Shown here piece by piece: positions 16,324 through 25,217 of a stretch of 64,000 nt of DNA. The notes under the pieces are model-generated. The model ran no database searches. It was not told where the DNA came from and worked only from the letters and a program-made list of their open reading frames with translations. The stretch spans positions 1 through 64,000 of the forward strand of contig CANLNQ010000010.1 of the NCBI GenBank assembly GCA_947492525.1, given 5' to 3'. Position 1 is the first letter of the stretch. Every line of letters begins with the position of its first letter. The position numbers were made by a program, and so were the translations under genes. The stretch comes from an uncultured Granulosicoccus sp. (GTDB lineage: Bacteria > Pseudomonadota > Gammaproteobacteria > Granulosicoccales > Granulosicoccaceae).

Positions 16324-17214
16324 CTATAAATTCAGCAGATCCCCATACTCATCCACCAGGGTCACACGACGCACCGCTGGGAATTGCCTGACCTTTTTAA
16401 CCAGCCTCATGTCCGCCCAGACCAGGCCCGTGGACAAGGCATCGGCAAGCGTCGCCGTCTCCGCTTCAACCGATACGGTGGACCAAGGGCGACGACCATC
16501 ACTGGCCTGCCCTGTCGGCAGGAAGATATGGCCGTGATCACCGATGGGTGTCGCCATCGGGCTGGAGGTGGCCACGGCGGAATCTTCAAAGGTATGCGTG
16601 TCAACCAGCCCGTGGCTCGGGTCTGCCAGGCCCAGCGTCCAGGGGCCGCCTACGCCTCTATACTCACCGATATTCACCAGCGACTGCGTGAAGCCTAGCG
16701 CCCTGAGCCGCTCTGACACCAGGTCTGTTGCATACCCCTGGGCGATGCCGTTGAACGTCAATGCCTGTCCCGGTGCCAAAGCCACGCGGGCAGCATTGGA
16801 CTGAACCTTGTCCCAGCCCACCAGATGCATGACGTCTGCCGGGTCGCCTCCCTGTGTGGCACTGCTCCACAGCGGCTGAACACTGGGGTCGAACAGGCCT
16901 TCGCTGAGGCGATAGGCCAGGTCGGCAGACTTCATGAGCTGCAGGAAATGCACAGAGGGGCGAAGCACACCGGTCCGGTTGAGCTGCACCAGCGCCGATT
17001 CAGGATCGTAGAGATTGAACTGTTTTTCTGCTTGCCGGATCAACAAGCGCGCTTCGCTGATCGCCTCGTTAGCCGCTTTTTCAGGTCCGCGAATGCTCAG
17101 GCTGACATCGCTGCCGAAGGCACGGCCATGCCAACGCTGGGTCTCTGCTGCGGTAGCGAATGTGGCGGTGAACGAGGCGCTGATTGACAGGAATCGTCGA
17201 CGACTGATCTTCAT
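16324..17214 (-). CDS. apbE: FAD:protein FMN transferase, NosX/ApbE-like
   Basis: The 296-residue product attaches FMN covalently to a Thr of a partner flavoprotein, using FAD. A twin-arginine signal (KISRRRFLSISASFTATF) targets it to the periplasm. ApbE landmarks are FNLYDPESALVQLNR, LTFNGIAQGYATDLVSERL and SLVNIGEYRGVGG. The FNG-A-QGY form, with Gln where many ApbE have Lys, is what NosX-type members show. Its ATG overlaps the NosR stop as ATGA, so the obvious client is the FMN-binding domain of that protein. I reject an upstream in-frame start because it would place 23 residues before the Tat signal. Confidence 0.85.
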   Translation of the reverse strand: MKISRRRFLSISASFTATFATAAETQRWHGRAFGSDVSLSIRGPEKAANEAISEARLLIRQAEKQFNLYDPESALVQLNRTGVLRPSVHFLQLMKSADLAYRLSEGLFDPSVQPLWSSATQGGDPADVMHLVGWDKVQSNAARVALAPGQALTFNGIAQGYATDLVSERLRALGFTQSLVNIGEYRGVGGPWTLGLADPSHGLVDTHTFEDSAVATSSPMATPIGDHGHIFLPTGQASDGRRPWSTVSVEAETATLADALSTGLVWADMRLVKKVRQFPAVRRVTLVDEYGDLLNL

Positions 17215-19337
17215 TCCACCGCCACCCTGATCTGGCTCACTTTCGATTGACGCCCCTTCGCCTCGAGAATCAGGGGAACGCATTTGCTTGCGTCATCATG
17301 GATGGTGACGCAATCCAGGCATTGGAAACACTCCGAGTATTCTATTTCACCGGTCTTCCGTATTGCACCGTAGTTGCATTTCACCCGACACAACTGACAC
17401 GGCGATCCACACTCGACGCGCCGCTCTATCCAGTCACGGGCACGCAGAAGACCTCCTATGGCCATCACCGCTCCCAGGGGGCACAGGTAACGGCAAAAGC
17501 CCTTGAACAGAACCATCGACAGAAGCAGCAAGGACACAGCATAGGCCACGTAGTACCACTCGCGGATAAAGAAGGTGGTGATGGCTGTCTTGAAAGGCTC
17601 TACTTCAATCGCCTTGTCCAGCGCAGACGGGAGCGTGAAGATCAGTGCGATCAACCCTGCCAGCACCACGTACTTGAGGTATTTCAGCCGCGCATCCCAG
17701 ACAGCGCTGGGCTTGATCTGGGGCAGTCCGATCAACCGGCCCAGATGATGCGCGAATTCCTGCAAGGCACCAAAGGGGCACAGCCAGCCGCAGAAGAGCC
17801 CACGCCCCCACAGCACGAAGCCGACGATGCTCACAACCCAGATCACCAGAGAGAAGGGATCGTAGAGAAGAAACGCAAAGCTGCCCCCTTCGATGGCGGT
17901 TCGCACGATGGCAAGCGGGGTGGCAATCGAAAGCTGGCCCTGCCCCCACCAACCCACGAAGCCCACGACAAAGGCCAGAATTCCCAGGCGTAGCGGCGTG
18001 AAGTAGCGATAGGAGGCAAGCGTGTTCTTTGACGATAGCAGCAAGCCTGTGAGGCCCACGAGAAACACGCCCAGAATGATCAGATCGGTCTGTCGATTGC
18101 GCAATGCATCCACCCACGGTGGTGCGGGTTTGATCACTTCAGGGCGCGTATAGAATCGTTCGGGCGCGACGTAATCGATCTCCAGCGTCTGCGAGCCGAT
18201 CTCCGGTTTGAACGAGCCATGGGCACGAACCGCCTCGATCTGCAGCGTCCATTCCGAAGTAGGGTCAAAACCAAGCCGGCGATCGGTGCGAATGACCAGC
18301 ATGGCCCCATCATTCAGTTCGTCCGGTACGGCATCATTCAGCTCCACAAAGATATCGCTGTCGCGAAAGGCGATGGGGAACCCGCCCTGCTCGGCACTGA
18401 TCAGGTCCGGTGCGGTATTGCGAACAAAATCTTCCGTCACCAATCCGTGCCGCGCCGCATCAATGAGCAGAACAGGCTCAGTGGTGTCCTTGATCTCCAG
18501 AAAGTCCTGCAGCTCCGCATAGCTCTCGTCACTCAGAACGGCTTTCGCTATCGAGGGTGCCCCCACATCCACCACCCACAGATCAAGATAGAGCCCGTCA
18601 GGATCACTACTGGCTTCCGGGTCATCGTCTTCCCACAGCGTGCCGGCGAACGCGGCATCGATCTCGGCATTGCTGACGCTCTTGCGCCTTACGATGCCTT
18701 GCTCGACCAGCTCATCCCAGGACAGTTCTTCCACGTAATCGGCTTTGGGGAACGCAGGTGCACCGGTGCTGATACCACTCATTTTCTCGCGCGCAACCTG
18801 CAGCGATGCGGCCAGGATGCTCTCATGTGCGATGCGTACGGAAGCGGTGCCTTTCGTTACCCCGTCCAGATACACCAGAGCCGACCCCTCAGTGGCGGAC
18901 CCGTATGGCGTGCCCACCACCAGGGATTCGGAAATGGAATGACCACGGTATTGCTTGAAATAATCGTAGAAGAGATGTTCAGGCAGGCCTGAGACGAAGA
19001 TGGGCTCGTTATGCGAAATCAGCTGTACGTCGATAAAGCGCCCTTCCAGATCGAGTACCACCAGCAGGTTGATGGCCGCACCGGAAAAGCCGGGTAAGGG
19101 TGCCAGGGGTTCCGTCTCGAAAACATAGCCGGCCTCCCCGCCACCGCTGTTGAGCAGTTGCCATACGCCCTTGTCATTGACGGCTTCCCCCAGGCTCATG
19201 GGGGGCGTGATATAGGATTCGAGCGCCTCCCGGCTCAGGGCTTCCGCAGCCGCTGTTGCGCTCAGTGAGGCATTGACCAGCAGGACCAGGGCGCACAGGG
19301 CGTATTGAAGGCAGCTTCTCAGACGCAAGGAAGGCAT
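17211..19337 (-). CDS. nosR: NosR/NirI-family membrane flavo-iron-sulfur protein
   Basis: The 708-residue protein has a signal sequence, then a periplasmic FMN-binding domain (about 80-185) with DGVTKGT, in which T164 fits the flavinylation motif. An extra periplasmic region (about 200-400) follows, then five or six membrane helices (from about 415), CxxxCP pairs CGWLCP and CRYLCP, and a C-terminal double 4Fe-4S region with CGSPCQLCRVKC and CFQCLDC. NosR transfers electrons to, or supports, nitrous oxide reductase. The neighbouring apbE supplies its FMN. No nosZ, nosD, nosF, nosY or nosL is visible on either side, so this may be a relocated NosR or a relative serving another periplasmic reductase. 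Confidence 0.85.
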   Translation of the reverse strand: MPSLRLRSCLQYALCALVLLVNASLSATAAAEALSREALESYITPPMSLGEAVNDKGVWQLLNSGGGEAGYVFETEPLAPLPGFSGAAINLLVVLDLEGRFIDVQLISHNEPIFVSGLPEHLFYDYFKQYRGHSISESLVVGTPYGSATEGSALVYLDGVTKGTASVRIAHESILAASLQVAREKMSGISTGAPAFPKADYVEELSWDELVEQGIVRRKSVSNAEIDAAFAGTLWEDDDPEASSDPDGLYLDLWVVDVGAPSIAKAVLSDESYAELQDFLEIKDTTEPVLLIDAARHGLVTEDFVRNTAPDLISAEQGGFPIAFRDSDIFVELNDAVPDELNDGAMLVIRTDRRLGFDPTSEWTLQIEAVRAHGSFKPEIGSQTLEIDYVAPERFYTRPEVIKPAPPWVDALRNRQTDLIILGVFLVGLTGLLLSSKNTLASYRYFTPLRLGILAFVVGFVGWWGQGQLSIATPLAIVRTAIEGGSFAFLLYDPFSLVIWVVSIVGFVLWGRGLFCGWLCPFGALQEFAHHLGRLIGLPQIKPSAVWDARLKYLKYVVLAGLIALIFTLPSALDKAIEVEPFKTAITTFFIREWYYVAYAVSLLLLSMVLFKGFCRYLCPLGAVMAIGGLLRARDWIERRVECGSPCQLCRVKCNYGAIRKTGEIEYSECFQCLDCVTIHDDASKCVPLILEAKGRQSKVSQIRVAVE

Positions 19338-19598
19338 CCGAGTGGTGTGCTTGCACGTCCGTTCTGTCCGGGGCGGGTCATGAATACGGGTTCGTCATCG
19401 AGTGGGGATCGTGATGGAGACCATGCACGACTGCAGGCTTGCCCGATGATTTCAACGCACTGAACAAGGTGCGTCAATGCTACCTTCGGGCACCGCTCGC
19501 TCGGCTGCCCGAACCCACGCTTCCGACACCTCTCATACCTGACGAAAGTCTGCCTTTCGTATACCGTATGCAGGAACTTGAATGCAGCTTCTCGAACC

Positions 19599-20810
19599 AT
19601 GTCCCTAGCCTTCGGTCGTGACCATCTGGCCATCCCCGGCCCTTCCGTGATTCCGGATCGCGTGCTGCGCGCCATGCATCGCAGCGCGCCGAATATCTAC
19701 GCCGGCCCCCTGGTGGATCTCACCAAGGGCCTGCTGAGCGATCTGAAGCGCGTGGCCGGCTGTGAGGGACATGCCGTGTTCTACATCGGCAACGGCCATG
19801 CCGGCTGGGAGGCCAGCCTGTGCAATACGCTGAGCCCCGGGGATTGCGTGCTGGCACTGGTCACCGGGCGCTTTTCACTCGGCTGGGCGCAGATGGCCAG
19901 ACAGCTGGGCGTCGAGGTGGAGACCCTGGAATTCGGGGTGACAGAACCTGCCGATCCGGCGCGTGTCCAGGCCGCTCTGGAGGCCGATACCGACAAGCGC
20001 TACAAGGCCATTCTCACGGTACAGACCGATACTTCAACCTCCACCAGCAATGACATTCAGGCCCTGCGCAAGGCACTGGATGCCGCCGATCATCCGGCGC
20101 TGCTGATGGTGGATGCCATTGCCTCCTTCGGCTGCGAACCCATGCACATGAACGACTGGGGGGTGGACGTACTGCTCACGGCCAGCCAGAAGGGTCTGAT
20201 GACACCACCGGGGCTTGCCATCGTCTTCATTGGCGAGAAAGTCTGGCCACTGCACGAAGTGGCATCGCTGAATACGCCGTACTGGAACTGGCAATCCCGT
20301 GCCAGGCCGACTGTCTTCCCGGATCATTTCGGTGGCACACCCCCCACGCACCATCTCTTCGGCTTGCGCGAAGCGGTGGACATGTTGCTGGAGGAGAGCA
20401 TGGAGCATGTCTGGGAACGTCATCGCACACTGGCAGGCTGCGTGTGGACGGCCGTGGACGCCTGGAGTGCCGGCGGGCACATTCGCTGCCATGTGCCGAA
20501 CCCGCTGCACCGCTCCACCGCGGTTACCGCTGTGGATACCACCGACGGGGATTCCAGTCGCTTGCGGGACTGGTGCGAAACACAGCTGGGCGTCGTGCTC
20601 GGTGTCGGGCTCAAGCCCACACCCACGGCCACGGTGGTCGATACCGGCTTTCGCATCGGACACATGGGCCATCTGAACCCTGCCATGCTGTTCGGCACAC
20701 TGACCAGCATCGATGCCGGCCTGAAAGCACTGGATATCCCGCATGGCAGCGGCGCACTGGAAGCGGCCAGTCGCTGGATTGCAGAGGGTTTGCGTCCGTC
20801 GGAGCGCTAG
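19599..20810 (+). CDS. Class V aminotransferase (alanine/serine-glyoxylate type)
   Basis: The 403-residue fold-type I PLP enzyme has K198 in LTASQKGLMTPPGL as the Schiff-base lysine and D172 in LLMVDAIASFGCEP as the pyridine-N partner. The region SQKGLMTPPGL and the glyoxylate-aminotransferase-like start IPGPSVIPDRVLRAMHR point to alanine- or serine-glyoxylate aminotransferase (photorespiration-like or serine-cycle metabolism). Specificity cannot be read reliably. I chose the ATG at 19599; an in-frame TTG seven codons upstream is possible, but its AGGAA is too close. Confidence 0.88.
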   Translation: MSLAFGRDHLAIPGPSVIPDRVLRAMHRSAPNIYAGPLVDLTKGLLSDLKRVAGCEGHAVFYIGNGHAGWEASLCNTLSPGDCVLALVTGRFSLGWAQMARQLGVEVETLEFGVTEPADPARVQAALEADTDKRYKAILTVQTDTSTSTSNDIQALRKALDAADHPALLMVDAIASFGCEPMHMNDWGVDVLLTASQKGLMTPPGLAIVFIGEKVWPLHEVASLNTPYWNWQSRARPTVFPDHFGGTPPTHHLFGLREAVDMLLEESMEHVWERHRTLAGCVWTAVDAWSAGGHIRCHVPNPLHRSTAVTAVDTTDGDSSRLRDWCETQLGVVLGVGLKPTPTATVVDTGFRIGHMGHLNPAMLFGTLTSIDAGLKALDIPHGSGALEAASRWIAEGLRPSER

Positions 20811-20816
20811 TGCGCT

Positions 20817-20852
20817 AGTGAGTGAGTGAGTGCGTGAGTGCGTGAGTGCGTG
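20817..20852. repeat. Tetranucleotide tandem repeat ([A/C]GTG)9
   Basis: Nine consecutive tetramers (four AGTG, then alternating CGTG and AGTG) begin six bases after the aminotransferase stop. Such a tract is prone to slippage. It lies between convergent genes, so it could affect only the 3' end of transcripts. Confidence 0.85.
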
Positions 20853-20930
20853 AGGATCGTGCTCACGGAGCCTGCGCCCGCCAAGACGCTGGAGCGTCAC
20901 TGACGGGTGTATGCACGCTAGTGTTCTCGC

Positions 20931-21380
20931 TCAGCGCGGCGCGTATAGCACGCGCTTGAAGGGCCAGACGTCCGACAGCCACGTCGAGACTGCCTCCCAG
21001 AGTACGACATCCAGTTGAGCATGGCTCGCCCTCACCCATGACGCAGCTTCCACATCAAAACCATCCTGCTTCGCCGGGTACAGATAGACGCAGCCAATGA
21101 CGTTGTCACCATCCAGTACCGAGTAGGTGAATCCTTGGCGGGCAGCGAAATCATCTGCGTGCATTTCCAGATCGGCCAGGTTCTTCTCCAGTGGCATCGC
21201 TGAAGGCCAGTCGCTCTTGCCCCGAGGAAACCCCGGCGTGGTCCGGATGTGCTCGATACTCGACATCCAGGCGTCGTGGTCACGCTCGTTGTGTTGCGGA
21301 CCCAGCGGCTCCAACCGAAAGTGGTCGGTGTTCAATCCGGGTGGCACGGCGAACTCATCGGGCACGAAGGGTGTTGACAT
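20931..21380 (-). CDS. GNAT-family N-acetyltransferase-like protein
   Basis: The 149-residue product starts VPDEFAVPPGLNTDHFRLEPLG, a common opening of a GNAT subgroup. It has the central strand pair FTYSVLDGDNVIGCVYLYP and a C-terminal WVRASHAQLDVVLWEAVSTWL helix. The canonical Q/RxxGxG loop is poorly conserved, so acetyl-CoA use is probable rather than certain. Substrate unknown. It stands alone. Confidence 0.7.
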   Translation of the reverse strand: MSTPFVPDEFAVPPGLNTDHFRLEPLGPQHNERDHDAWMSSIEHIRTTPGFPRGKSDWPSAMPLEKNLADLEMHADDFAARQGFTYSVLDGDNVIGCVYLYPAKQDGFDVEAASWVRASHAQLDVVLWEAVSTWLSDVWPFKRVLYAPR

Positions 21381-21509
21381 GGTAGCGACTCTATCGTTGA
21401 GCGGTTTGGTGATTATCTGATCGGACTTTGTACCGGGAATTGTACAACCGGCCCTATCAACCCTGCTTTGATCAAAACGTCGATGCTATCGACCCTCAAC
21501 GATCGGCTC

Positions 21510-22166
21510 TTATCGAAACGTCGGTGCTACCAGCACCTTGCCCGCCGATGGTCGCTTTCGCAGCCTGTCCACGTACGCAACCAGTCGCGGTCGATCGACC
21601 AGGAATCCTTCTGCCGCTGGCAGCCCGGACAGATAATCGAGCATCGGCGCAGCAATCGCATCGGCGATACCGAAGGTGTCACCCACCAGGTAATCGCCTT
21701 CGGCAAGCTGCTCGTCCAGAAGCGTCAGTACACGAGTCATCTCCGGCTTGGCAGCATCGACCACCTCCTGACGTACAGCACCCGCCTCGCCCTTGGGGAA
21801 TACGAATTCCAGTAGATAACGGCGGACAATCGCATGGTCGATATACAGTGCAAGCATGGCGGTCCACTGGTCCACCTGGGCTCGCAGCCAGGGGTCCTCC
21901 GGTTGCAGTGCCGGCCCTGCAAACGCAGCATCCAGATAGCGGCAGATGCTCGGTGTCTCGATCAGGTGCCTGTCGCCATGCACCAGCACCGGTATCTTGC
22001 CGAAGGGGTGAAGAGTGAGGAGCTCGGTCGACCCCGGGTTCATGAGCTGGCCATTGACCTCGGGCCCGATGGTATAGGCAATACCCTTCTCTTCACAGCA
22101 CAGCTGCACGCTGCGCACGAAAGAACTGAATTGCATCCCGACGATATGCACGCTCTGGGTGGTCAT
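21510..22166 (-). CDS. Glutathione S-transferase family protein
   Basis: The 218-residue product has a thioredoxin-like N-terminal domain (about 5-80). FGKIPVLVHGDRHLIETPSICRYLD carries the cis-Pro and the Glu-Ser/Thr glutathione-binding pair. The all-helical C-terminal domain contains LVGDTFGIADAIAAPMLDYL, the usual N-capping motif. SSFVRSVQLCCEEKG is the helix 1 region. It is divergent from a TetR gene across a 115-bp spacer that holds a perfect palindrome, so it is likely the repressor's target and may detoxify an electrophile that acts as inducer. Confidence 0.9.
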   Translation of the reverse strand: MTTQSVHIVGMQFSSFVRSVQLCCEEKGIAYTIGPEVNGQLMNPGSTELLTLHPFGKIPVLVHGDRHLIETPSICRYLDAAFAGPALQPEDPWLRAQVDQWTAMLALYIDHAIVRRYLLEFVFPKGEAGAVRQEVVDAAKPEMTRVLTLLDEQLAEGDYLVGDTFGIADAIAAPMLDYLSGLPAAEGFLVDRPRLVAYVDRLRKRPSAGKVLVAPTFR

Positions 22167-22216
22167 GCGAGAAATCCTGTTGTATGAGGTCTGCTGCCAG
22201 CGTAACGGGCCTCACC

Positions 22217-22234
22217 ATATGTTCAAGAACATAT
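22217..22234. promoter_or_regulatory. Palindromic operator between gst and tetR-like genes
   Basis: ATATGTTC-AA-GAACATAT is a perfect 8+2+8 inverted repeat. Its size and position, 51 bp from the GST start and 48 bp from the TetR start, fit a TetR-dimer operator controlling both genes. Confidence 0.7.
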
Positions 22235-22281
22235 AGTGTATTCGTGACACCCTGATCTCGACATTCACCGGAGAGCCGACA

Positions 22282-22836
22282 ATGCCCTGGAATGAAGACC
22301 ACAAATCCCTGACGCGCCAGCGTATTCTGGAGTCCGCCGCCGTGCTGTTCAGCCAACAGGGTTTCGATGCCACCAGCATCGACAATGTGATGGAACATGC
22401 GGGTCTGACGCGAGGCGCCTTTTACACGCACTTCGCGTCCAAGAGCGAGCTTTATGCTGAAGCCCTGAGCACTGCGGCTCGGAAGAATATCGTACGCTTG
22501 GAGGGCGCCTGCCCGAACGATCGCGTGTTCGACTATCTGAGTGATGCGCACCGCAAGGGAGAGACGATCAATTGCCCTCTGGCCTGTCTGGTCAGTGACG
22601 TGGCCCAGCAGGATAAAAGCGTTCGCGATACCTACACACGTCTGTTTGCCGGTTTTGTTCGTCATTGCCAGAGCACTGACGCCGATCCGAATGATCGGAA
22701 ACAGGCCATGCAACAAGCGGTTCTGCTGATCGGCGGTATTGCGATTTCTCGCAATCTGACCGACGAACCCCTGGCGAAGGAGTTGCTGGATGTGTGTCGC
22801 TCGCTTGCCCTGGACCTGATACCCGCGCAGGGCTGA
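22282..22836 (+). CDS. TetR/AcrR-family transcriptional repressor
   Basis: The 184-residue product has the N-terminal HTH domain (RQRILESAAVLFSQQGFDATSIDNVMEHAGLTRGAFYTHFASKSEL, about 12-57, described by its two ends) with recognition helix in LTRGAFYTHF. The ligand-binding domain contains NCPLACLVSDVAQQD, as in NemR/DhaR-like members that sense electrophiles through Cys. Two cysteines (NC, AC) are in place. It is divergent from the GST gene and probably represses it and itself through the shared palindrome. The ligand is not known. Confidence 0.9.
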   Translation: MPWNEDHKSLTRQRILESAAVLFSQQGFDATSIDNVMEHAGLTRGAFYTHFASKSELYAEALSTAARKNIVRLEGACPNDRVFDYLSDAHRKGETINCPLACLVSDVAQQDKSVRDTYTRLFAGFVRHCQSTDADPNDRKQAMQQAVLLIGGIAISRNLTDEPLAKELLDVCRSLALDLIPAQG

Positions 22837-22848
22837 GCCACCTGCATC

Positions 22849-23013
22849 ATGCTGGGCTCGGCAGTCGTGAACACTTGCGGCCTTCCCTCACCAGAGAGCA
22901 CTGACGACATTCCCTCCTATGCCGTGTCCACCGTCGCCCATGCAGCACTGACCGAGACCGTTGATGAGATGCAGGCGATGATCGATGACGACTTCGACAA
23001 TCGGATGTATTAG
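22849..23013 (+). CDS. Possible small protein, 54 residues
   Basis: A short frame starting ATG encodes a hydrophilic peptide ending ETVDEMQAMIDDDFDNRMY. Codon choice looks like that of real genes here, but there is no ribosome site and it starts 12 bases after the TetR stop. It may be a remnant of a longer gene. The remaining 220 bp to the kinase gene shows nothing. Confidence 0.2.
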   Translation: MLGSAVVNTCGLPSPESTDDIPSYAVSTVAHAALTETVDEMQAMIDDDFDNRMY

Positions 23014-23235
23014 GTTTCCCGCTTCCAGACGGAGACTTGACTGACGTTCGTTCATCACAGCTGCGAACAGACGAGGCGGCAAATCGGCCGTGTGACACTC
23101 ATGTTTACATTCTCGCCGCCGATACCACTCAAGTCGAGGCAGTTGTCATCGGCAACACTCGCTCGGTCGGCATCGGATTCCGACTGATGGCAATCAGAGT
23201 CCGGTTTTCTCTCAAGCCCACTGTACGGAGCCCAC

Positions 23236-24735
23236 ATGACTGACGCGCCACAGACCTACAGCGCTGACTGGTTCGAGGAGATCCTCGATGCCATGTCTGA
23301 CATGGTGCTGGTCAAGGGCCCGAAGTCGCGCCTGTTGTGGGCCAATCGAGAATTTCGCGAATACTATGGCCTGAGCAACGACCAGTTGCGCCAGCTGATT
23401 GATGGTGAGCACAGTGACCCTGACGACACCTTGCAATACGTCAGGGATGATCACAAGGTCTTCCAGACTGGCAAGAACCTCGATATACCGGCAGAGGCGG
23501 TCACCGATGCCAAGGGAATCGTGCGTTACATGCACACGATCAAGAGTCCGATTTTCGAAGACGGCAAGGTGGTGAGGCAGGTCGGCGTCAGCCGCCCCGT
23601 GACCGACCCGGATCTGATTGCGCAAGTATCGAAGAACCGGGCGGAGCACAAGGAGTCCACCGAGTCATTACGCACGCTGATCAGGGCCATGCCAAGCGCG
23701 CTGGTCATGCTCGACGCGTCTCATCGTATTCTGGCCTGTAGTGAAGCGTTCGCGCAGCTGCAGACCACGCTGTTCTCGCAACCCATCAGCATCGAAGACC
23801 TGCTGCAGGAAGACTATGCCGATCGGCTGGAGGCGAGACTGCCTCTGCTGGACGATATCGATGCCACCATGGCAGGCCATCAGCCCCCCAGACGGGTTGA
23901 ATCCGTCTCGCCAGCAGGTAGCGCGGAGAGCTGGATCGAGATCGAATGCCGAGCCTGGCGTGACGCCACGGGCGCCATCGCGGGAAGCGCGGCTGTGCTC
24001 TACGACGTAACCCGCCAGCATCTTGATCAGAAAAGCCTGATGCAGGCCAACGATGAGCTCGCCCAGTTCAACTACCATGTGTCACACGATCTGGTTGCAC
24101 CGATTACTACCACGCGTGGCTTGCTGACCACCATCGCCGAAGACATCAGCGATGGCCAGTACGAGCAATTGCCCGAGATGATGGACATGGCACAGGGGCA
24201 GCTGATGAAGCTGAACAACCTGGTCTCTGACTTGATGACCCTTGCCCGAGCCGATACTGCCTCGGTCAACGCCACCGCGTTCGATCTGGCCGCCGTGATC
24301 GATGAAATCAGCACGACACAACGGTTGGACGGCACGCAGGAGTCTGCCGACGATGTGAAACTGAAACTGGATGTGGCAACACTGCATTCGGACAGGACAC
24401 GCATCACGCAGGTGATGACCAATCTGTTGTCGAATGCACGCAAGTTCCGCGATGAATCCGAAGAAAATTCGACCATCTCGGTCAATTCCTTCAGACAGGG
24501 TGATCACGTCGTCGTGGAGGTCAGCGACAACGGCCAGGGCATTGACAGTGAACTGAGCGACAACGTCTTCACAATGTTTACCCGGGGCACTTCAGGTCAC
24601 CCGGGCCATGGACTGGGCTTGTATATCGTCAAGAAGCATGTCGACAAAGTGGGCGGTCAGGTACGGATCTCCAGTCTTCGCAAGCCCACGGTCTTCAGTA
24701 TTCGCCTGCCGGATCAGGCAAGACCATCGACATGA
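23236..24735 (+). CDS. Cytoplasmic PAS-PAS sensor histidine kinase
   Basis: The 499-residue kinase has no membrane segment. PAS 1 spans about 10-125 (WFEEILDAMSDMVLVKG through GVSRPVTD) and PAS 2 about 145-260. The HisKA motif FNYHVSHDLVAPI carries phospho-acceptor H284. The ATPase domain shows N-box MTNLLSNARKF, G1 VSDNGQGID and G2 GHGLGLYIVKKHV. GGAG lies six bases before the ATG. The stop overlaps the start of the response regulator as ATGA, so the two form one phosphorelay. The signal is cytosolic and unidentified. Confidence 0.92.
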   Translation: MTDAPQTYSADWFEEILDAMSDMVLVKGPKSRLLWANREFREYYGLSNDQLRQLIDGEHSDPDDTLQYVRDDHKVFQTGKNLDIPAEAVTDAKGIVRYMHTIKSPIFEDGKVVRQVGVSRPVTDPDLIAQVSKNRAEHKESTESLRTLIRAMPSALVMLDASHRILACSEAFAQLQTTLFSQPISIEDLLQEDYADRLEARLPLLDDIDATMAGHQPPRRVESVSPAGSAESWIEIECRAWRDATGAIAGSAAVLYDVTRQHLDQKSLMQANDELAQFNYHVSHDLVAPITTTRGLLTTIAEDISDGQYEQLPEMMDMAQGQLMKLNNLVSDLMTLARADTASVNATAFDLAAVIDEISTTQRLDGTQESADDVKLKLDVATLHSDRTRITQVMTNLLSNARKFRDESEENSTISVNSFRQGDHVVVEVSDNGQGIDSELSDNVFTMFTRGTSGHPGHGLGLYIVKKHVDKVGGQVRISSLRKPTVFSIRLPDQARPST

Positions 24736-25169
24736 CCGGGTGCTGCGTACTGATCGTCGATGACAATGCGATCGATCTCATGGTGCATCGTCGTGCGCTG
24801 CTACGCAGTGGCCGATTCGATACGGTGGAAACCGCGCAGTCCGGCAAGGAAGCGCTGCCCCTGATCGAGGCTCATGCGGCCAAGCGCCTGCAGGATCCGC
24901 AGCAGTTCCCGGCCATGCTCATGCTGCTGGACATCAATATGCCGGTCATGAACGGGTTCGATTTCATCGAACGACTGACGGAAATGGGTCTGACCGAGGA
25001 TCCGCAATTCATCATGATGCTGACGTCCTCCAGTGCGGCTACCGACAGACAGCAGGCACTGAAGAACACGCGTATTGTCGACTACCTGGTCAAACCCTTC
25101 TCCACGGCGGATGCGCATGCCGTTGCGGACAGACTCGACAGCCGTGAAGACAAGGCCTCAGGTATCTGA
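24732..25169 (+). CDS. Single-domain response regulator (Rcp1-like)
   Basis: The 145-residue receiver has no output domain. D10/D11 (LIVDDNAID), phospho-acceptor D67 (LLDINMPVMNGFDFI), T98 (MMLTSSS) and K121 (YLVKPF) are all present. The extended loop before the D67 strand resembles the Rcp1 type that pairs with phytochrome-like or PAS kinases. With translational coupling to the kinase, it should be the direct phosphate acceptor and act through protein contact. Confidence 0.92.
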   Translation: MTGCCVLIVDDNAIDLMVHRRALLRSGRFDTVETAQSGKEALPLIEAHAAKRLQDPQQFPAMLMLLDINMPVMNGFDFIERLTEMGLTEDPQFIMMLTSSSAATDRQQALKNTRIVDYLVKPFSTADAHAVADRLDSREDKASGI

Positions 25170-25217
25170 GGCACCTGTCTGCTGTAAAGGCCGGCCTGCA
25201 CGCGCTGCCAGAGACTG

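Noticed and set aside
17247-17993. Long plus-strand frame opposite nosR
   Set aside because: It lies wholly antisense to the clearly coding NosR C-terminal domain and translates to a low-confidence Gln/Arg/His-rich product.
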